From assembly GCA_944326855.1 (NCBI GenBank), contig CALVFO010000001.1, forward strand, positions 60,082 to 124,081: a DNA stretch of 64,000 bases. The letters run 5' to 3'. Position 1 is the first letter of the stretch; the number at the start of each line of letters is the position of its first letter. A program made the translations under genes and the position numbers. Shown here piece after piece: positions 17,742-26,341 of this stretch. Origin of the DNA: an uncultured Alistipes sp. (lineage in GTDB: Bacteria; Bacteroidota; Bacteroidia; Bacteroidales; Rikenellaceae). Below the pieces are notes generated by a model that made no database searches, was not told where the DNA came from, and saw only the letters and a list, made by a program, of their open reading frames with translations.

Positions 17742-18803
17742 TTATTCGTTCATGATTTTATTTTGCAGGTTAATGCTCTCCAAATGAATCGCTTCCAGAA
17801 CCGTCTTCAAAAATTCCTCGCTGACGCCCAGTTGTGGAGCCTGCGAAACGACCTTTTCGACGATGCTGTTCCAACGACCACCCTGCAAGATAGCCACGTT
17901 GTTTTCACGTTTGACCCGTCCGATCTGTTCAGCCACCCGCATCCGTTTGCTCAGCAACTCGAACGTTTCGGCATCGATCTGATCGATCTGACGACGCAAG
18001 GCACTCAGTTTATCGTTATACTCGGGATTATCGGTGGTCGATTGACGCCATACGATACTACGCAACAGGGTTTCCAGATTGTCGGGGGTCACCTGCTGTG
18101 CCGCATCGCTGAGCGCCTGATCGGGACAGATATGACTTTCGATGATCAGTCCGTCAAAATAAAGATCGGCCCCTTTTTGCGCCACTTCACGCAGATATTC
18201 CCGTTTCCCGGCGATGTGAGAGGGATCGCAGATCATCGGCAGTTCAGGCATGCGACTGCGCATCTCGATGGCCAGATGCCACATCGGATTGTTGCGGTAA
18301 CGCGACACCCCATAGGCCGAAAAACCACGATGAATCAGCCCCAATTTCCGGATTCCGGCATTCTGCAGGCGGGCAACCGCCCCGGCCCACAAATCGATGT
18401 CGGGGTTCATCGGGTTTTTGACCAATACCGTCACATCGGCCCCCCGCAACGCGTCGGCAATATCCTGTACGCTGAACGGATTACCGGTCGTGCGGGCTCC
18501 GACCCACAACACATCGGCTCCGAACTCCAGCGCCGCTTCCACATGCTTGGGCGTAGCCACTTCCACCCCGAAAGGCAAACCCGTTTCCTGACGGGCTTCG
18601 TTCATCCACACCAGTCCTTTCATCCCGACTCCTTCGAACGAGCCCGGTTTCGTACGGGGTTTCCACACCCCGGCCCGCAGGATATGCACCAGACCGGTTG
18701 CAGCAATCCGACGACAGGTTTCCAAGGTCTGTTCCCGGGTTTCGGCACTGCAAGGTCCCGAAATAATCAAAGGTCGTTTGGCTTTCAAATCGATCGTTTC
18801 CAT
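17742..18803 (-). CDS. Bifunctional DAHP synthase / chorismate mutase
   Basis: A 353-residue fusion. Residues 1 to about 260 are a 3-deoxy-7-phosphoheptulonate synthase of the KDO8P-synthase-like type (PLIISGPCSAETREQ at the start, then LRAGVWKPRTKPGSFEG and later CDPSHIAGKREYL). Residues about 265-353 are an AroQ-type chorismate mutase (LSALRRQIDQIDAETFELLSKRM). It therefore performs the first step of the shikimate route and the branch step to prephenate. The fusion is characteristic of Bacteroidetes, and it explains why pheA at 20974 carries no mutase domain. Last gene of the aromatic operon, 106 bases after tyrA, followed by a terminator at 17671-17702. Confidence 0.93.
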   Translation of the reverse strand: METIDLKAKRPLIISGPCSAETREQTLETCRRIAATGLVHILRAGVWKPRTKPGSFEGVGMKGLVWMNEARQETGLPFGVEVATPKHVEAALEFGADVLWVGARTTGNPFSVQDIADALRGADVTVLVKNPMNPDIDLWAGAVARLQNAGIRKLGLIHRGFSAYGVSRYRNNPMWHLAIEMRSRMPELPMICDPSHIAGKREYLREVAQKGADLYFDGLIIESHICPDQALSDAAQQVTPDNLETLLRSIVWRQSTTDNPEYNDKLSALRRQIDQIDAETFELLSKRMRVAEQIGRVKRENNVAILQGGRWNSIVEKVVSQAPQLGVSEEFLKTVLEAIHLESINLQNKIMNE

Positions 18804-18909
18804 CTTTTCTTCTTTCTAACCGGGGCAATTGTCGGACTAATCTTCCAAATCGCCCTTATCATTTATCCGATTGTCCGGTTCCCGGCTTTCACCCGGAGCC
18901 GAACCTTTC

Positions 18910-19767
18910 TTATTTCAAAATTCGTTTAATCGTATTGGCTTTGGTCATGGTAGCACGAAGCCCGGCCACATCGTCACGCTCAAGCATCTTGCGAAAAATC
19001 TGCAACTGATGGATGTGTTCACGCAACACATCCAGAATATTGTACTTGTTCTGCATGAAAATCGGCAACCACATCTCGGGCGAGCTCTTGGCCAGGCGGA
19101 CCGTACTTTCAAACCCCCCGCCGGCCAGATCGAAGATATGCTCTTCTTCCCGTTCCTTTTCCAGAACGGTCAACGCCAACGCAAAAGAGGTGATGTGCGA
19201 AATATGGCTCACATAGGCCGTATGCAGATCCTGCTCCTCGGCACTCATATATTTGACGGGCATACCCAAGAGCGTATAAATATGTTCCACCAGCGCCAGC
19301 GCATCGGCATCGCTCCGTTCGCGTTCACAGATTACCACCGTACGTCCGGCAAAAGCCCCGTGTTCGGCCGCCTCCGGACCGCTGAATTCGGTCCCCCACA
19401 TCGGGTGGGTCGCCACGAAACGCCCCCGACGGGGGTGTTGAGCGATCACTTCGCACAATTCCTGTTTGGTCGAACCCATGTCGATAACAACCTGTTTGTC
19501 GGTACGGTTGAGCGCCTTGACCGCCAACAGCGGAATGGAACTGACCGGCGTGGCCAGCACCACCAGATCGACCTGAGGAACCGCTTCTTCCAGCGTCTCG
19601 AAGCGATCCACCAGACCCAACGAAAGCGCCTTGTTGCGATTGGCTTCGGACTGATCCACTCCGATCAACTCGGCAGCCACTCCCTGATCCCGCAGGCCCA
19701 GGGCGAACGATCCCCCGATCAACCCTACACCTACGACCGCCACTTTGATTCGTTTATCGTTTTCCAT
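18910..19767 (-). CDS. tyrA: Prephenate dehydrogenase
   Basis: A 285-residue NAD(P)-dependent enzyme that converts prephenate to 4-hydroxyphenylpyruvate on the tyrosine branch. The Rossmann motif GVGLIGGSFALGLRDQG is near residues 13-29. THPMWGTEFSGPEAA, around residue 157, is the conserved prephenate/catalytic-histidine segment. No mutase or ACT domain is attached. It lies 10 bases after the aminotransferase gene on the same strand, so it is co-transcribed in the pheA-aminotransferase-tyrA-DAHPS/CM operon. Start MENDKRIKVAVVGVG is natural: nothing extends upstream without overlapping the previous gene. Confidence 0.93.
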   Translation of the reverse strand: MENDKRIKVAVVGVGLIGGSFALGLRDQGVAAELIGVDQSEANRNKALSLGLVDRFETLEEAVPQVDLVVLATPVSSIPLLAVKALNRTDKQVVIDMGSTKQELCEVIAQHPRRGRFVATHPMWGTEFSGPEAAEHGAFAGRTVVICERERSDADALALVEHIYTLLGMPVKYMSAEEQDLHTAYVSHISHITSFALALTVLEKEREEEHIFDLAGGGFESTVRLAKSSPEMWLPIFMQNKYNILDVLREHIHQLQIFRKMLERDDVAGLRATMTKANTIKRILK

Positions 19768-19777
19768 CTTTTTCCCT

Positions 19778-20938
19778 TTATAAACACGTTTTCACGCGAT
19801 CGATCGCCTCGCGCAGGGTCGCTTCGGGCGAACACAAACTAATTCGGATATAATCGTTCCCTTCGGAACCAAAAATCCCTCCGGGAGTCATAAATACCCC
19901 GCAACCGTATAAAAACTTGTCGGAACATTGAAATCCATCGCCCAAGGCCTCCGGCAAACGTCCCCAAACGAACAGTCCGGCCTGTTGCGGCACATAGGTA
20001 CAACCCAACAAATCGAGCAGCTCGAAGCCCAGTTTTTCACGACTCCGATACACTTCATTCAGCGAACGATACCAGTCGTCACCCAGATCGAGCGCCTCGG
20101 CCGCTGCGGCCTGCAAGGGATAGAACATCCCCGAGTCCATGTTGCTCTTGAAACGAATCACCTCGTCGATCCGTTCCCGAGCAGCGGCCATCATCCCGAT
20201 GCGCCAGCCCGCCATGCTGTGACTTTTGCTCAACGAATTGAGTTCAATCGCCACCTCCATGGCCCCATCCGTGGCCAACAGACTCTCCGGCTTGGGGTTC
20301 CGGATAAAACTGTACGGATTGTCGTGCACCAGCAAAATGCCATGTTTGTGGGCGAAGTCCACCAGTCGACGGAACAAGCCCTGCCGGGGAATCGTCCCGG
20401 TCGGCATGTGCGGAAAGTTGACGATCATCATCTTGACATCCTGCATACTCTCCCGTTCGATCTGGTCGAAATCGGGCATCCAGTCATTTTCGGCCCGCAG
20501 GCGGTAATCGACCGTCTGTCCGCCGGAAATCGTCACCGCCGAACGATAAGTAGGATAACCCGGATTGGGAACCAACACCCTATCTCCCGGATCCAGGTAA
20601 CTCATACAGATGTGCATCAACCCCTCCTTGGAGCCGATCAGCGGCAGAATTTCCTGAACCGGATCGAGTTCGACCCCATAATAACGGGCATACCACCGCG
20701 CAAAAGCCTCCCGCAAAATCGCCGTTCCTTTATAGGGTTGATAAGAGTGCGTGTTGGGCTTGGCCGCCTCTTCGGCCAACCGGGCGATCACCCGCGGATG
20801 GGGAGGCTGATCGGGTCCCCCGACCCCCAAACTGATGATCGACTGTCCCTGAGCGCGCATCTGATCGATCTCGCGCAACTTTTTGGAGAAATAGTATTCT
20901 CCCACCGACCCCAACCGGTCGGCCACCTTTATCGTCAT
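19778..20938 (-). CDS. PLP-dependent aminotransferase, class I/II (aromatic operon)
   Basis: A 386-residue fold-type I aminotransferase. GSKEGLMHI and DPGDRVLVPNPGYPTY lie in the first half, DNPYSFI near the middle, and the PLP lysine in ELNSLSKSHSMAGWR. Its place between pheA and tyrA suggests it transaminates phenylpyruvate and hydroxyphenylpyruvate, or prephenate; sequence alone cannot distinguish these from aspartate aminotransferase. The frame offers ATGs at 20959, 20953 and 20938. I chose 20938 (MTIKVADRLGSV) because GGAAAG lies 7 bases upstream and homologues begin near this sequence. It follows pheA by 35 bases and precedes tyrA by 10. Confidence 0.87.
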   Translation of the reverse strand: MTIKVADRLGSVGEYYFSKKLREIDQMRAQGQSIISLGVGGPDQPPHPRVIARLAEEAAKPNTHSYQPYKGTAILREAFARWYARYYGVELDPVQEILPLIGSKEGLMHICMSYLDPGDRVLVPNPGYPTYRSAVTISGGQTVDYRLRAENDWMPDFDQIERESMQDVKMMIVNFPHMPTGTIPRQGLFRRLVDFAHKHGILLVHDNPYSFIRNPKPESLLATDGAMEVAIELNSLSKSHSMAGWRIGMMAAARERIDEVIRFKSNMDSGMFYPLQAAAAEALDLGDDWYRSLNEVYRSREKLGFELLDLLGCTYVPQQAGLFVWGRLPEALGDGFQCSDKFLYGCGVFMTPGGIFGSEGNDYIRISLCSPEATLREAIDRVKTCL

Positions 20939-20973
20939 CGGATTTCTTTCCATAATCAATTTCTGTTCTGGGT

Positions 20974-21810
20974 TTAAGCGTGTTCATTCAATCCGCGCGG
21001 ATAGACCCCATACACATGCAGTTCCTGCGAGGCCTGCTCCATGAGATGTACTACCCGGGTATAATCCTCCAGCGTATCGAACTCCATATCGACGTGAAAC
21101 ATATAATGCCAGGGTTCGCTGGGAATGGGGAACGATTGCAGTTTGGTCATATTGATCGTACTGTCCTCCATTTCTCGCAGGACCTTCATCAACGAACCGT
21201 GTTTATGATCGGTTTTGAAATAGAGCGAAGCCTTGTTCGCCCCCTGAGGCATGGGATCGCCGGCCGGCCGCAAAATCAAAAACCGGGTATAATTATTCTT
21301 GATGGAATGAATGTCGGGGGCAATGATTTTCAAACCGAACAACTTGGCCGCCAGATCCCCGGCAATGGCTGCCGCATTGCGGATACCGCGTTCGGCGATG
21401 TGACGGGCACTGAGTGCCGTGTCCTCGGTTTCGATCAATTTCCAGTGATGAGCATCCAGAAAATCGACGCATTGCAACAAGGCCATGGGATGGGAATGCA
21501 CCTCTTCGATCTCTTCGAGACGCACATCGGGCAAGGCCATCAGATTCTGCCGAATCCGCAGGTAATATTCGCCCACCGCCTGCAAACCATCCTTTTGCAG
21601 GATACCCAGATTGGCCAAAATGCTCCCTGCAATGGAATTTTCCACGGCCATCACACCATAGTCGGCCTCTCCGCTTTCGACCTGACGGGCCACTTCACGG
21701 AAGGTGGCACATGGATGTATCTCGATATTCTCACCCAGGCACCGATGTGCTACAATCTGATGAAAACTGCCTTCATAGCCCTGAATGGCCACTTTTTTTC
21801 GCTCGTTCAT
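20974..21810 (-). CDS. pheA: Prephenate dehydratase
   Basis: A 278-residue monofunctional prephenate dehydratase, converting prephenate to phenylpyruvate. The catalytic domain runs from VAIQGYEGSFHQIVAHR to about residue 185. The conserved region YGVMAVENSIAGSILANL is at about residues 61-78, and TRFLILRP near 173. A C-terminal ACT domain (about 190-270) contains KASLYFKTDHKHGSLMKVL and should bind phenylalanine for feedback inhibition. The frame opens at 21831, but those codons fall on the attenuator hairpin, so the ATG at 21810 (MNERKKVAIQG) is preferred. First structural gene of the aromatic operon, with a Phe/Tyr-rich leader peptide encoded 89 bases upstream. Confidence 0.93.
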   Translation of the reverse strand: MNERKKVAIQGYEGSFHQIVAHRCLGENIEIHPCATFREVARQVESGEADYGVMAVENSIAGSILANLGILQKDGLQAVGEYYLRIRQNLMALPDVRLEEIEEVHSHPMALLQCVDFLDAHHWKLIETEDTALSARHIAERGIRNAAAIAGDLAAKLFGLKIIAPDIHSIKNNYTRFLILRPAGDPMPQGANKASLYFKTDHKHGSLMKVLREMEDSTINMTKLQSFPIPSEPWHYMFHVDMEFDTLEDYTRVVHLMEQASQELHVYGVYPRGLNEHA

Positions 21811-21830
21811 ACTCGCTCGCTCTTTAACCA

Positions 21831-21864
21831 AAGAATCCCGATCCTACCAAGGACCGGGATTCTT
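21831..21864 (-). terminator. Attenuator hairpin in the leader of the aromatic operon
   Basis: On the minus strand, AAGAATCCCGGTCC pairs over 14 bp (one G-U) with GGATCGGGATTCTT, loop TTGGTA, 20 bases before the pheA ATG. The tail after the stem is only modestly T-rich (TGGTT). The loop and left arm CCCGGTCCTTGG (complement of 21847-21858) can pair instead with CCAAAGCGGACGGGG (complement of 21912-21926) inside the leader peptide gene, a classical antiterminator arrangement. The same hairpin read on the plus strand has a better T tail, but no rightward gene ends here. Confidence 0.65.
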
Positions 21865-21898
21865 TTATTTGGATTTCCAAGTTATTTATTCGTCAAAT

Positions 21899-21979
21899 TC
21901 AGTCAAGCAACCCCCGTCCGCTTTGGTTTTCAAAGTAGAAATAAAAATAATAACCAAAAAAGGGCGAAAGTAAAGCCAT
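21899..21979 (-). CDS. Phe/Tyr-rich leader peptide of the aromatic operon
   Basis: A 26-codon reading frame, ATG at 21977-21979, TGA at 21899-21901, preceded by the ribosome-binding site GAGGAAG 2 bases before the ATG. It starts MALLSP and then has FFGYYFYFYF (residues 7-16), nine aromatic residues in ten, five Phe and four Tyr, using both TTT/TTC and TAT/TAC codons. It ends in ENQSGRGLLD. It lies 89 bases upstream of pheA. Ribosome stalling at these codons when charged tRNA-Phe or tRNA-Tyr is scarce would free the following segment (21912-21926) to pair with the left arm of the hairpin at 21831-21864 and let transcription continue. The codon run is seen directly; the mechanism is inference from classical attenuators. 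Confidence 0.78.
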   Translation of the reverse strand: MALLSPFFGYYFYFYFENQSGRGLLD

Positions 21980-22009
21980 TGCTTCCTCGTGTACTTTTAA
22001 TGAACGTTG

Positions 22010-22017
22010 CAAATGTA
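22010..22017 (-). promoter_or_regulatory. Promoter -7 element for the aromatic operon
   Basis: TACATTTG on the minus strand (complement of 22010-22017) fits TAnnTTTG. It would start transcription about 25 bases before the leader peptide ATG. There is no clear -33 TTTG, so the call is tentative. Confidence 0.42.
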
Positions 22018-22096
22018 GCAAAAAATATGGGACATCGTTCGTTTTTTCTCGTTTTTTTGCGTATCTTATGTGATTTCCCTATTAAAAATTACCCCG

Positions 22097-23371
22097 TCAA
22101 GGCATCTCATCCCCCTCATAATCGGACAGTTGCTGCGGCAATTTTTTCGCCGCACGAATACCCAGTTCCCGCAGGCGTTCGGTGCGGCGCACCAGATTTC
22201 CACTACCGGTCTTGAGCTGATTCATGGCCTTGTCATATTTCTCGGAAGCTCCCTGCAAACTCTTTCCCAGATCGAGCAGCGTGTCGGCAAAACCCATGAA
22301 CTTATCATACAGTTTAGCCCCCTCCTCGGCGATCGCCTGCGCGTTTTTGCTCTGATCGGCCCGCTTCCACAAATCGTAGACAATCTTCAACAAAGCAAAC
22401 AGATTGGTCGGGCTGCTGATGATCACTTTCTTATTATAGGCTTCACTCCACAGCGAAGGCTCCTGCTGCAAGGCCAGCAAAAAGGCCGGTTCATTGGGAA
22501 TGAACATGATCACAAAATCGGGAGAATCGACTTGGGACTGATAACTCTTGCGCCCCAGCTCCTCGACATGGGCCCGCACCGAACGCAAATGGTTCTTGAT
22601 CGCCCGATCGATCTCTTCGGGCGTTTCACTCTCGGTATAGGCCACATAAGCCGTCAACGAAACCTTCGAGTCGATGATCACCTGCTTGCCTTCGGGCAAG
22701 TTCAGAATAACATCCGGACGCAGGTTCGCTCCGCTCTCATCCTTGATGTTTTCCTGTGTCCGGTAATGGATTCCCTTCACCAGATGAGAACTGTCGAGAA
22801 TGGTTTCAAGAATCATTTCACCCCAGTCGCCCTGCGTTTTGCTGTTGCCCTTGAGCGCCGCAGTCAGGTTATTGGCCTCTTCACTCATACGACGGTTCAT
22901 TTCGCTGAGGCGATGAATCTCCTCCTTGAGCGAAAAGCGCTGTTGCGCCTCCTGCACATACACCTCCTCTACCTTTTTACGAAAACCGTCGATATTTTCC
23001 CGGAAAGGCCGCAATAAGGCATTCAAAGACTCCTGGTTGGCCTGCTTGAACTGAGCGCTTTTTTCCTCCAGAATTTCAGCCGCCAAATTCTTGAAAGCCA
23101 ACACCTGACGCTGCTGCAAAGCCTCAGTTTCCTCCTTCTGGCGCGCCAACTGTTCCTGCTGGGCGGTCAGTTTTTCCTCCAGAACCGCCTCACGAGCCGC
23201 CCGTTCACTCAACTGACGACTCTGTTCCAAAAGCTGATCGTTTTTCCCGGACAACTCGGAGCGCATCTCTTCTTCCGCGCGTTGAGCCCTCTTCAGCAAA
23301 GGACGATATATCAATACCCCCAATAAAACACCCGCCGCCAAAGCGACCAACGTCAATAACACAAACTCCAT
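22097..23371 (-). CDS. rmuC: DNA recombination protein RmuC
   Basis: A 424-residue RmuC-family protein, thought to limit recombination at inverted repeats; the family has a nuclease-like C-terminal domain. A single N-terminal membrane helix (residues 2-22, EFVLLTLVALAAGVLLGVLI) is followed by a long Glu/Gln/Arg-rich coiled coil to about residue 160. The RmuC domain follows, with GDWGEMILETILDSSHLVKG, then RPDVILNLPEGKQVIIDSKVSL and FMIPNEP-like FVIMFIPNEPAF. The frame is open 120 bases further up, but AAGGAGAAT just before the ATG at 23371 fixes the start at the membrane helix. It stands alone between pheA and the divergent rpe operon. Confidence 0.93.
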   Translation of the reverse strand: MEFVLLTLVALAAGVLLGVLIYRPLLKRAQRAEEEMRSELSGKNDQLLEQSRQLSERAAREAVLEEKLTAQQEQLARQKEETEALQQRQVLAFKNLAAEILEEKSAQFKQANQESLNALLRPFRENIDGFRKKVEEVYVQEAQQRFSLKEEIHRLSEMNRRMSEEANNLTAALKGNSKTQGDWGEMILETILDSSHLVKGIHYRTQENIKDESGANLRPDVILNLPEGKQVIIDSKVSLTAYVAYTESETPEEIDRAIKNHLRSVRAHVEELGRKSYQSQVDSPDFVIMFIPNEPAFLLALQQEPSLWSEAYNKKVIISSPTNLFALLKIVYDLWKRADQSKNAQAIAEEGAKLYDKFMGFADTLLDLGKSLQGASEKYDKAMNQLKTGSGNLVRRTERLRELGIRAAKKLPQQLSDYEGDEMP

Positions 23372-23377
23372 ATTATT

Positions 23378-23696
23378 CTCCTTAATATCCTCGTCCGAAC
23401 GACCGGTCATCCATCGGCAAAATTTCCCAGGCCCACGCTCTCCCGAAACAATCGGTTTCCCCACCCTCTCCCGGCCTTCGGCCCTTGCCATTTCAGATGC
23501 GGCCCGGTCCGAACGGCCCGGAAACCTTCATTGAACAAAAATAATGATAAATTTTGACAAATTTTGATGTACCTTTGTCCTTAATCCCTTGCCCGGATCC
23601 TGCGTCCCGAAGCAAGAAGGATCGTCTTTTCCCGTCCATAGCCGACCGAGAAAAAGACGTTCAGAGTATTATCAATTTCAGACAAACCACGAACCG
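23378..23696. other. Divergent intergenic region between rmuC and rpe
   Basis: About 320 bases without a gene. It holds a -7-like element for rpe (TACCTTTG, 23570-23577, plus strand), one for rmuC (TATTTTTG, complement of 23536-23543), and a short direct repeat AAATTTTGA (two copies within 23549-23567) between them. Neither promoter has a well-spaced -33 box. The rest (about 23578-23696) would be a 115-base leader of rpe with no structure that I recognise. Confidence 0.5.
23570..23577 (+). promoter_or_regulatory. Promoter -7 element of the rpe-argH gene string
   Basis: TACCTTTG fits TAnnTTTG, 120 bases before the rpe ATG. Upstream is the AT-rich direct repeat AAATTTTGA. No clean -33 at 19-20 bases. 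Confidence 0.45.
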
Positions 23697-24347
23697 ATGA
23701 CCCGAATCATATCGCCCTCCATCCTTTCGGCCGATTTCATGCACCTGGGCCGAGCCATCGAAATGCTGAACGCCAGCCGTGCCGAATGGATCCATATCGA
23801 CGTCATGGACGGGGTGTTCGTTCCCAACATCTCGTTCGGCTTTCCGGTGCTGAGCGCCGCCCGAAAAGTGACCTCCAAAGTGTTGGATACCCACCTGATG
23901 ATCGTCGAACCCGAACGCTATATCGAACGCTTTGCCCGCGCAGGCGCCGACCTGATCACCATCCACGAAGAAGCAACTGAAAATCTGGAAGCGGCTTTGC
24001 GACAAATTCAGGCAGCCGGCGTTCGCACCGGGGTTTCGATCAAACCGGCCACTCCGGTCGACCGCATTGTGCCCTACCTCCCGATGTTGGACCTGGTTCT
24101 GATCATGAGTGTCGAACCCGGATTCGGCGGACAGGCATTCATCGACGGTTCCCTGGACAAAGTGCGCCAACTGCGCGAAGCCATTACCCGGGCCGGATGT
24201 TCTACGCTGATCGAAATCGACGGAGGCATCACGGTCGAAAACGCCGGAGCCGCCTTTGAAGCCGGTTGCGACATTCTGGTGGCCGGCAATACGGTTTTCG
24301 GATCGGGAAACCCGACCCGAACCATCGAACAACTCTTAAACGCATAG
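23697..24347 (+). CDS. rpe: Ribulose-phosphate 3-epimerase
   Basis: A 216-residue TIM-barrel enzyme interconverting ribulose 5-phosphate and xylulose 5-phosphate. Family motifs in order: SPSILSADF near the start, WIHIDVMDGVFVPNISFG (about 29-46), DTHLMIVEPERYI, VEPGFGGQAF and IEIDGGITVENA. Length is normal. The frame opens at 23589, but homologues start at MTRIISPSILSADF, and no ribosome site supports the longer form. First gene of a close-packed rightward string (ABC-F 10 bases on, then rlmB, M20 deacetylase, argH). It also supplies the pentose phosphate step that the xylose and arabinose genes downstream need. Confidence 0.95.
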   Translation: MTRIISPSILSADFMHLGRAIEMLNASRAEWIHIDVMDGVFVPNISFGFPVLSAARKVTSKVLDTHLMIVEPERYIERFARAGADLITIHEEATENLEAALRQIQAAGVRTGVSIKPATPVDRIVPYLPMLDLVLIMSVEPGFGGQAFIDGSLDKVRQLREAITRAGCSTLIEIDGGITVENAGAAFEAGCDILVAGNTVFGSGNPTRTIEQLLNA

Positions 24348-24357
24348 TTTCACCCGC

Positions 24358-26334
24358 ATGATCTCGATCGACAACCTGACCGTCAGCTTCGGAGGCTGGG
24401 ACCTGTTCAACGACATATCCTTTCTGATCAACCCCAAAGACCGGATCGGTCTGGTAGGAAAAAACGGAGCCGGCAAATCGACTCTGCTGAAGGTCATTAC
24501 CGGAGAACAACCCGCTACCCGCGGAGGCGTATCGCGCAACGGCGACTGCACGATCGGTTATCTGCCCCAACAGATGAAGGTGGCCGACACGACCACGCTG
24601 TTCGCCGAAACCGAAAAGGCTTTCGACGAAGTGCTCTCCCTGGAGCGGCAGATCGCCGAACTGACCGAACAGATCACCGTACGCACCGATTACGAAAGTC
24701 CCCAATACGAACAACTGCTGCACCGGCTCAACGACTGCACCGACCGCTATCACATCCTGGGCGGAGACGGACGTCAGGCCGAAATCGAGCGTACCCTCAT
24801 CGGGTTAGGCTTCGAGCGAAAGGATTTCGAACGTCCCACCAGCCAGTTCAGCGGCGGCTGGAGAATGCGCATCGAGTTGGCGAAATTGTTGCTGAAACGT
24901 CCCTCCCTGTTTTTGCTGGACGAACCCACCAACCACCTCGACATCGAAAGTATCCAGTGGCTGGAAAACTACCTCAAAGAGTACAACGGTGCCGTCGTGC
25001 TGATTTCCCACGACCGGGCTTTTCTGGATAATGTCACCACCCGTACCATCGAACTCTCGTTGGGCAAGGTCTACGATTATAAAGTTCCCTACAGCCGTTA
25101 TGTCGAACTGCGACGCGAACGGCGCGAACAGCAACTGGCCGCCTACGCCAACCAGCAGAAGATGATCGAACAGACCGAAGAGTTCATCGAACGCTTCCGC
25201 TACAAGCCCACCAAATCGAATCAGGTGCAATCACGCATCAAACAGCTCGAAAAGATCGAACGCATCGAAGTGGACGAAGAGGATGTAGCGACCCTCAACA
25301 TCAAATTCCCGCCGGCTCCTCGCTCGGGCCAGATCGTGGTCGAAGTCAAGGAAGTGGGAAAAAGTTTCGGAGAGAAACGGGTCTTTTCGGGCGCCTCATT
25401 AGTGATCGAACGGGGTGAGAAAGTAGCCTTGGTCGGCCGCAACGGCGAAGGAAAAACCACGTTTGCCCGCATGGTGATCGGTCAACTCGACCCCACCGAA
25501 GGGGAACTGCGGGTCGGTCATAATGTCCACATCGGCTATTTCGCCCAGAATCAGGACGACCTGATGGAGGGCGACTTCACGGTCTTCGACACCCTCGATC
25601 GGGTGGCCGTCGGAGATGTTCGAACTCGTCTGCGCGATATTCTGGGGGCCTTTCTGTTCCGGGGTGAAGACATCGACAAGAAAGTCCGCGTCCTTTCCGG
25701 GGGGGAACGCTCCCGGCTGGCCATGGCTCGTCTGATGCTCGAACCCTATAACTTGTTGGTATTGGACGAACCCACCAACCACATGGACATGCGTTCGAAA
25801 GACATTCTCAAAAACGCGCTCCAGAAATACGACGGTACGGTGATCGTCGTCTCTCACGACCGTGAGTTTCTCGATGGGCTGGTCGACAAAGTCTATGAGT
25901 TCCGGGACGGCCAGGTTAAAGAACATCTGGGCGGCATATACGATTTTCTGCGGGCCCGCCAACTCAGTTCGATGCGCGAACTCGAACAGAAAGAGAAAAG
26001 CGCTCCCGGGGCCGAAGACAAATCCACAACTTCCGGGAACGGCGGAAAAACGCTGTCCGGAAAGGAAGAGTATGCTCGCCGCCGGGAGATGGAAAAACAG
26101 CTGCGCAAAGCCGAACGCGAAGTAGAAAAGGCTGAAGAGCAGATCATGGCCCTCGAAAAACAAATTGCCGAGATGGATCGTCAGATGGCCGACCCGACCG
26201 CCTATGGCATCGACCTGAGCGACGGCACGCTCTACGCCCAGTACAACCACCTCAAGGAAGAGCTCACCCGACTCACCTACCGTTGGGAAGAACTCAGCAT
26301 CGAACTCGACAACCTCCGGGAGTCGCAACAATAA
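24358..26334 (+). CDS. ABC-F family ATPase (ribosome-associated type)
   Basis: A 658-residue soluble protein with two ABC nucleotide-binding domains and no membrane segments. First Walker A GLVGKNGAGKST near residue 31, signature FSGGWRMRIELAK near 166, and LLDEPTNHLD. Second Walker A ALVGRNGEGKTT near 355, signature LSGGERSRLAMARL and LVLDEPTNHMD. Between the domains is the linker with YSRYVELRRERREQ (PtIM-type), and after the second domain a charged coiled coil (about 570-650). This is the layout of ABC-F proteins such as Uup/YheS, which act on the ribosome. A role in translation is likely; antibiotic resistance is not indicated. It follows rpe by 10 bases and precedes rlmB by 7. Confidence 0.9.
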   Translation: MISIDNLTVSFGGWDLFNDISFLINPKDRIGLVGKNGAGKSTLLKVITGEQPATRGGVSRNGDCTIGYLPQQMKVADTTTLFAETEKAFDEVLSLERQIAELTEQITVRTDYESPQYEQLLHRLNDCTDRYHILGGDGRQAEIERTLIGLGFERKDFERPTSQFSGGWRMRIELAKLLLKRPSLFLLDEPTNHLDIESIQWLENYLKEYNGAVVLISHDRAFLDNVTTRTIELSLGKVYDYKVPYSRYVELRRERREQQLAAYANQQKMIEQTEEFIERFRYKPTKSNQVQSRIKQLEKIERIEVDEEDVATLNIKFPPAPRSGQIVVEVKEVGKSFGEKRVFSGASLVIERGEKVALVGRNGEGKTTFARMVIGQLDPTEGELRVGHNVHIGYFAQNQDDLMEGDFTVFDTLDRVAVGDVRTRLRDILGAFLFRGEDIDKKVRVLSGGERSRLAMARLMLEPYNLLVLDEPTNHMDMRSKDILKNALQKYDGTVIVVSHDREFLDGLVDKVYEFRDGQVKEHLGGIYDFLRARQLSSMRELEQKEKSAPGAEDKSTTSGNGGKTLSGKEEYARRREMEKQLRKAEREVEKAEEQIMALEKQIAEMDRQMADPTAYGIDLSDGTLYAQYNHLKEELTRLTYRWEELSIELDNLRESQQ

Positions 26335-26341
26335 CCGCACT

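Noticed and set aside
21824-21870. Reading the pheA-leader hairpin as a plus-strand terminator
   Set aside because: The plus-strand T tail is better, but no rightward gene ends here; the minus-strand leader peptide and alternative pairing explain it more fully.
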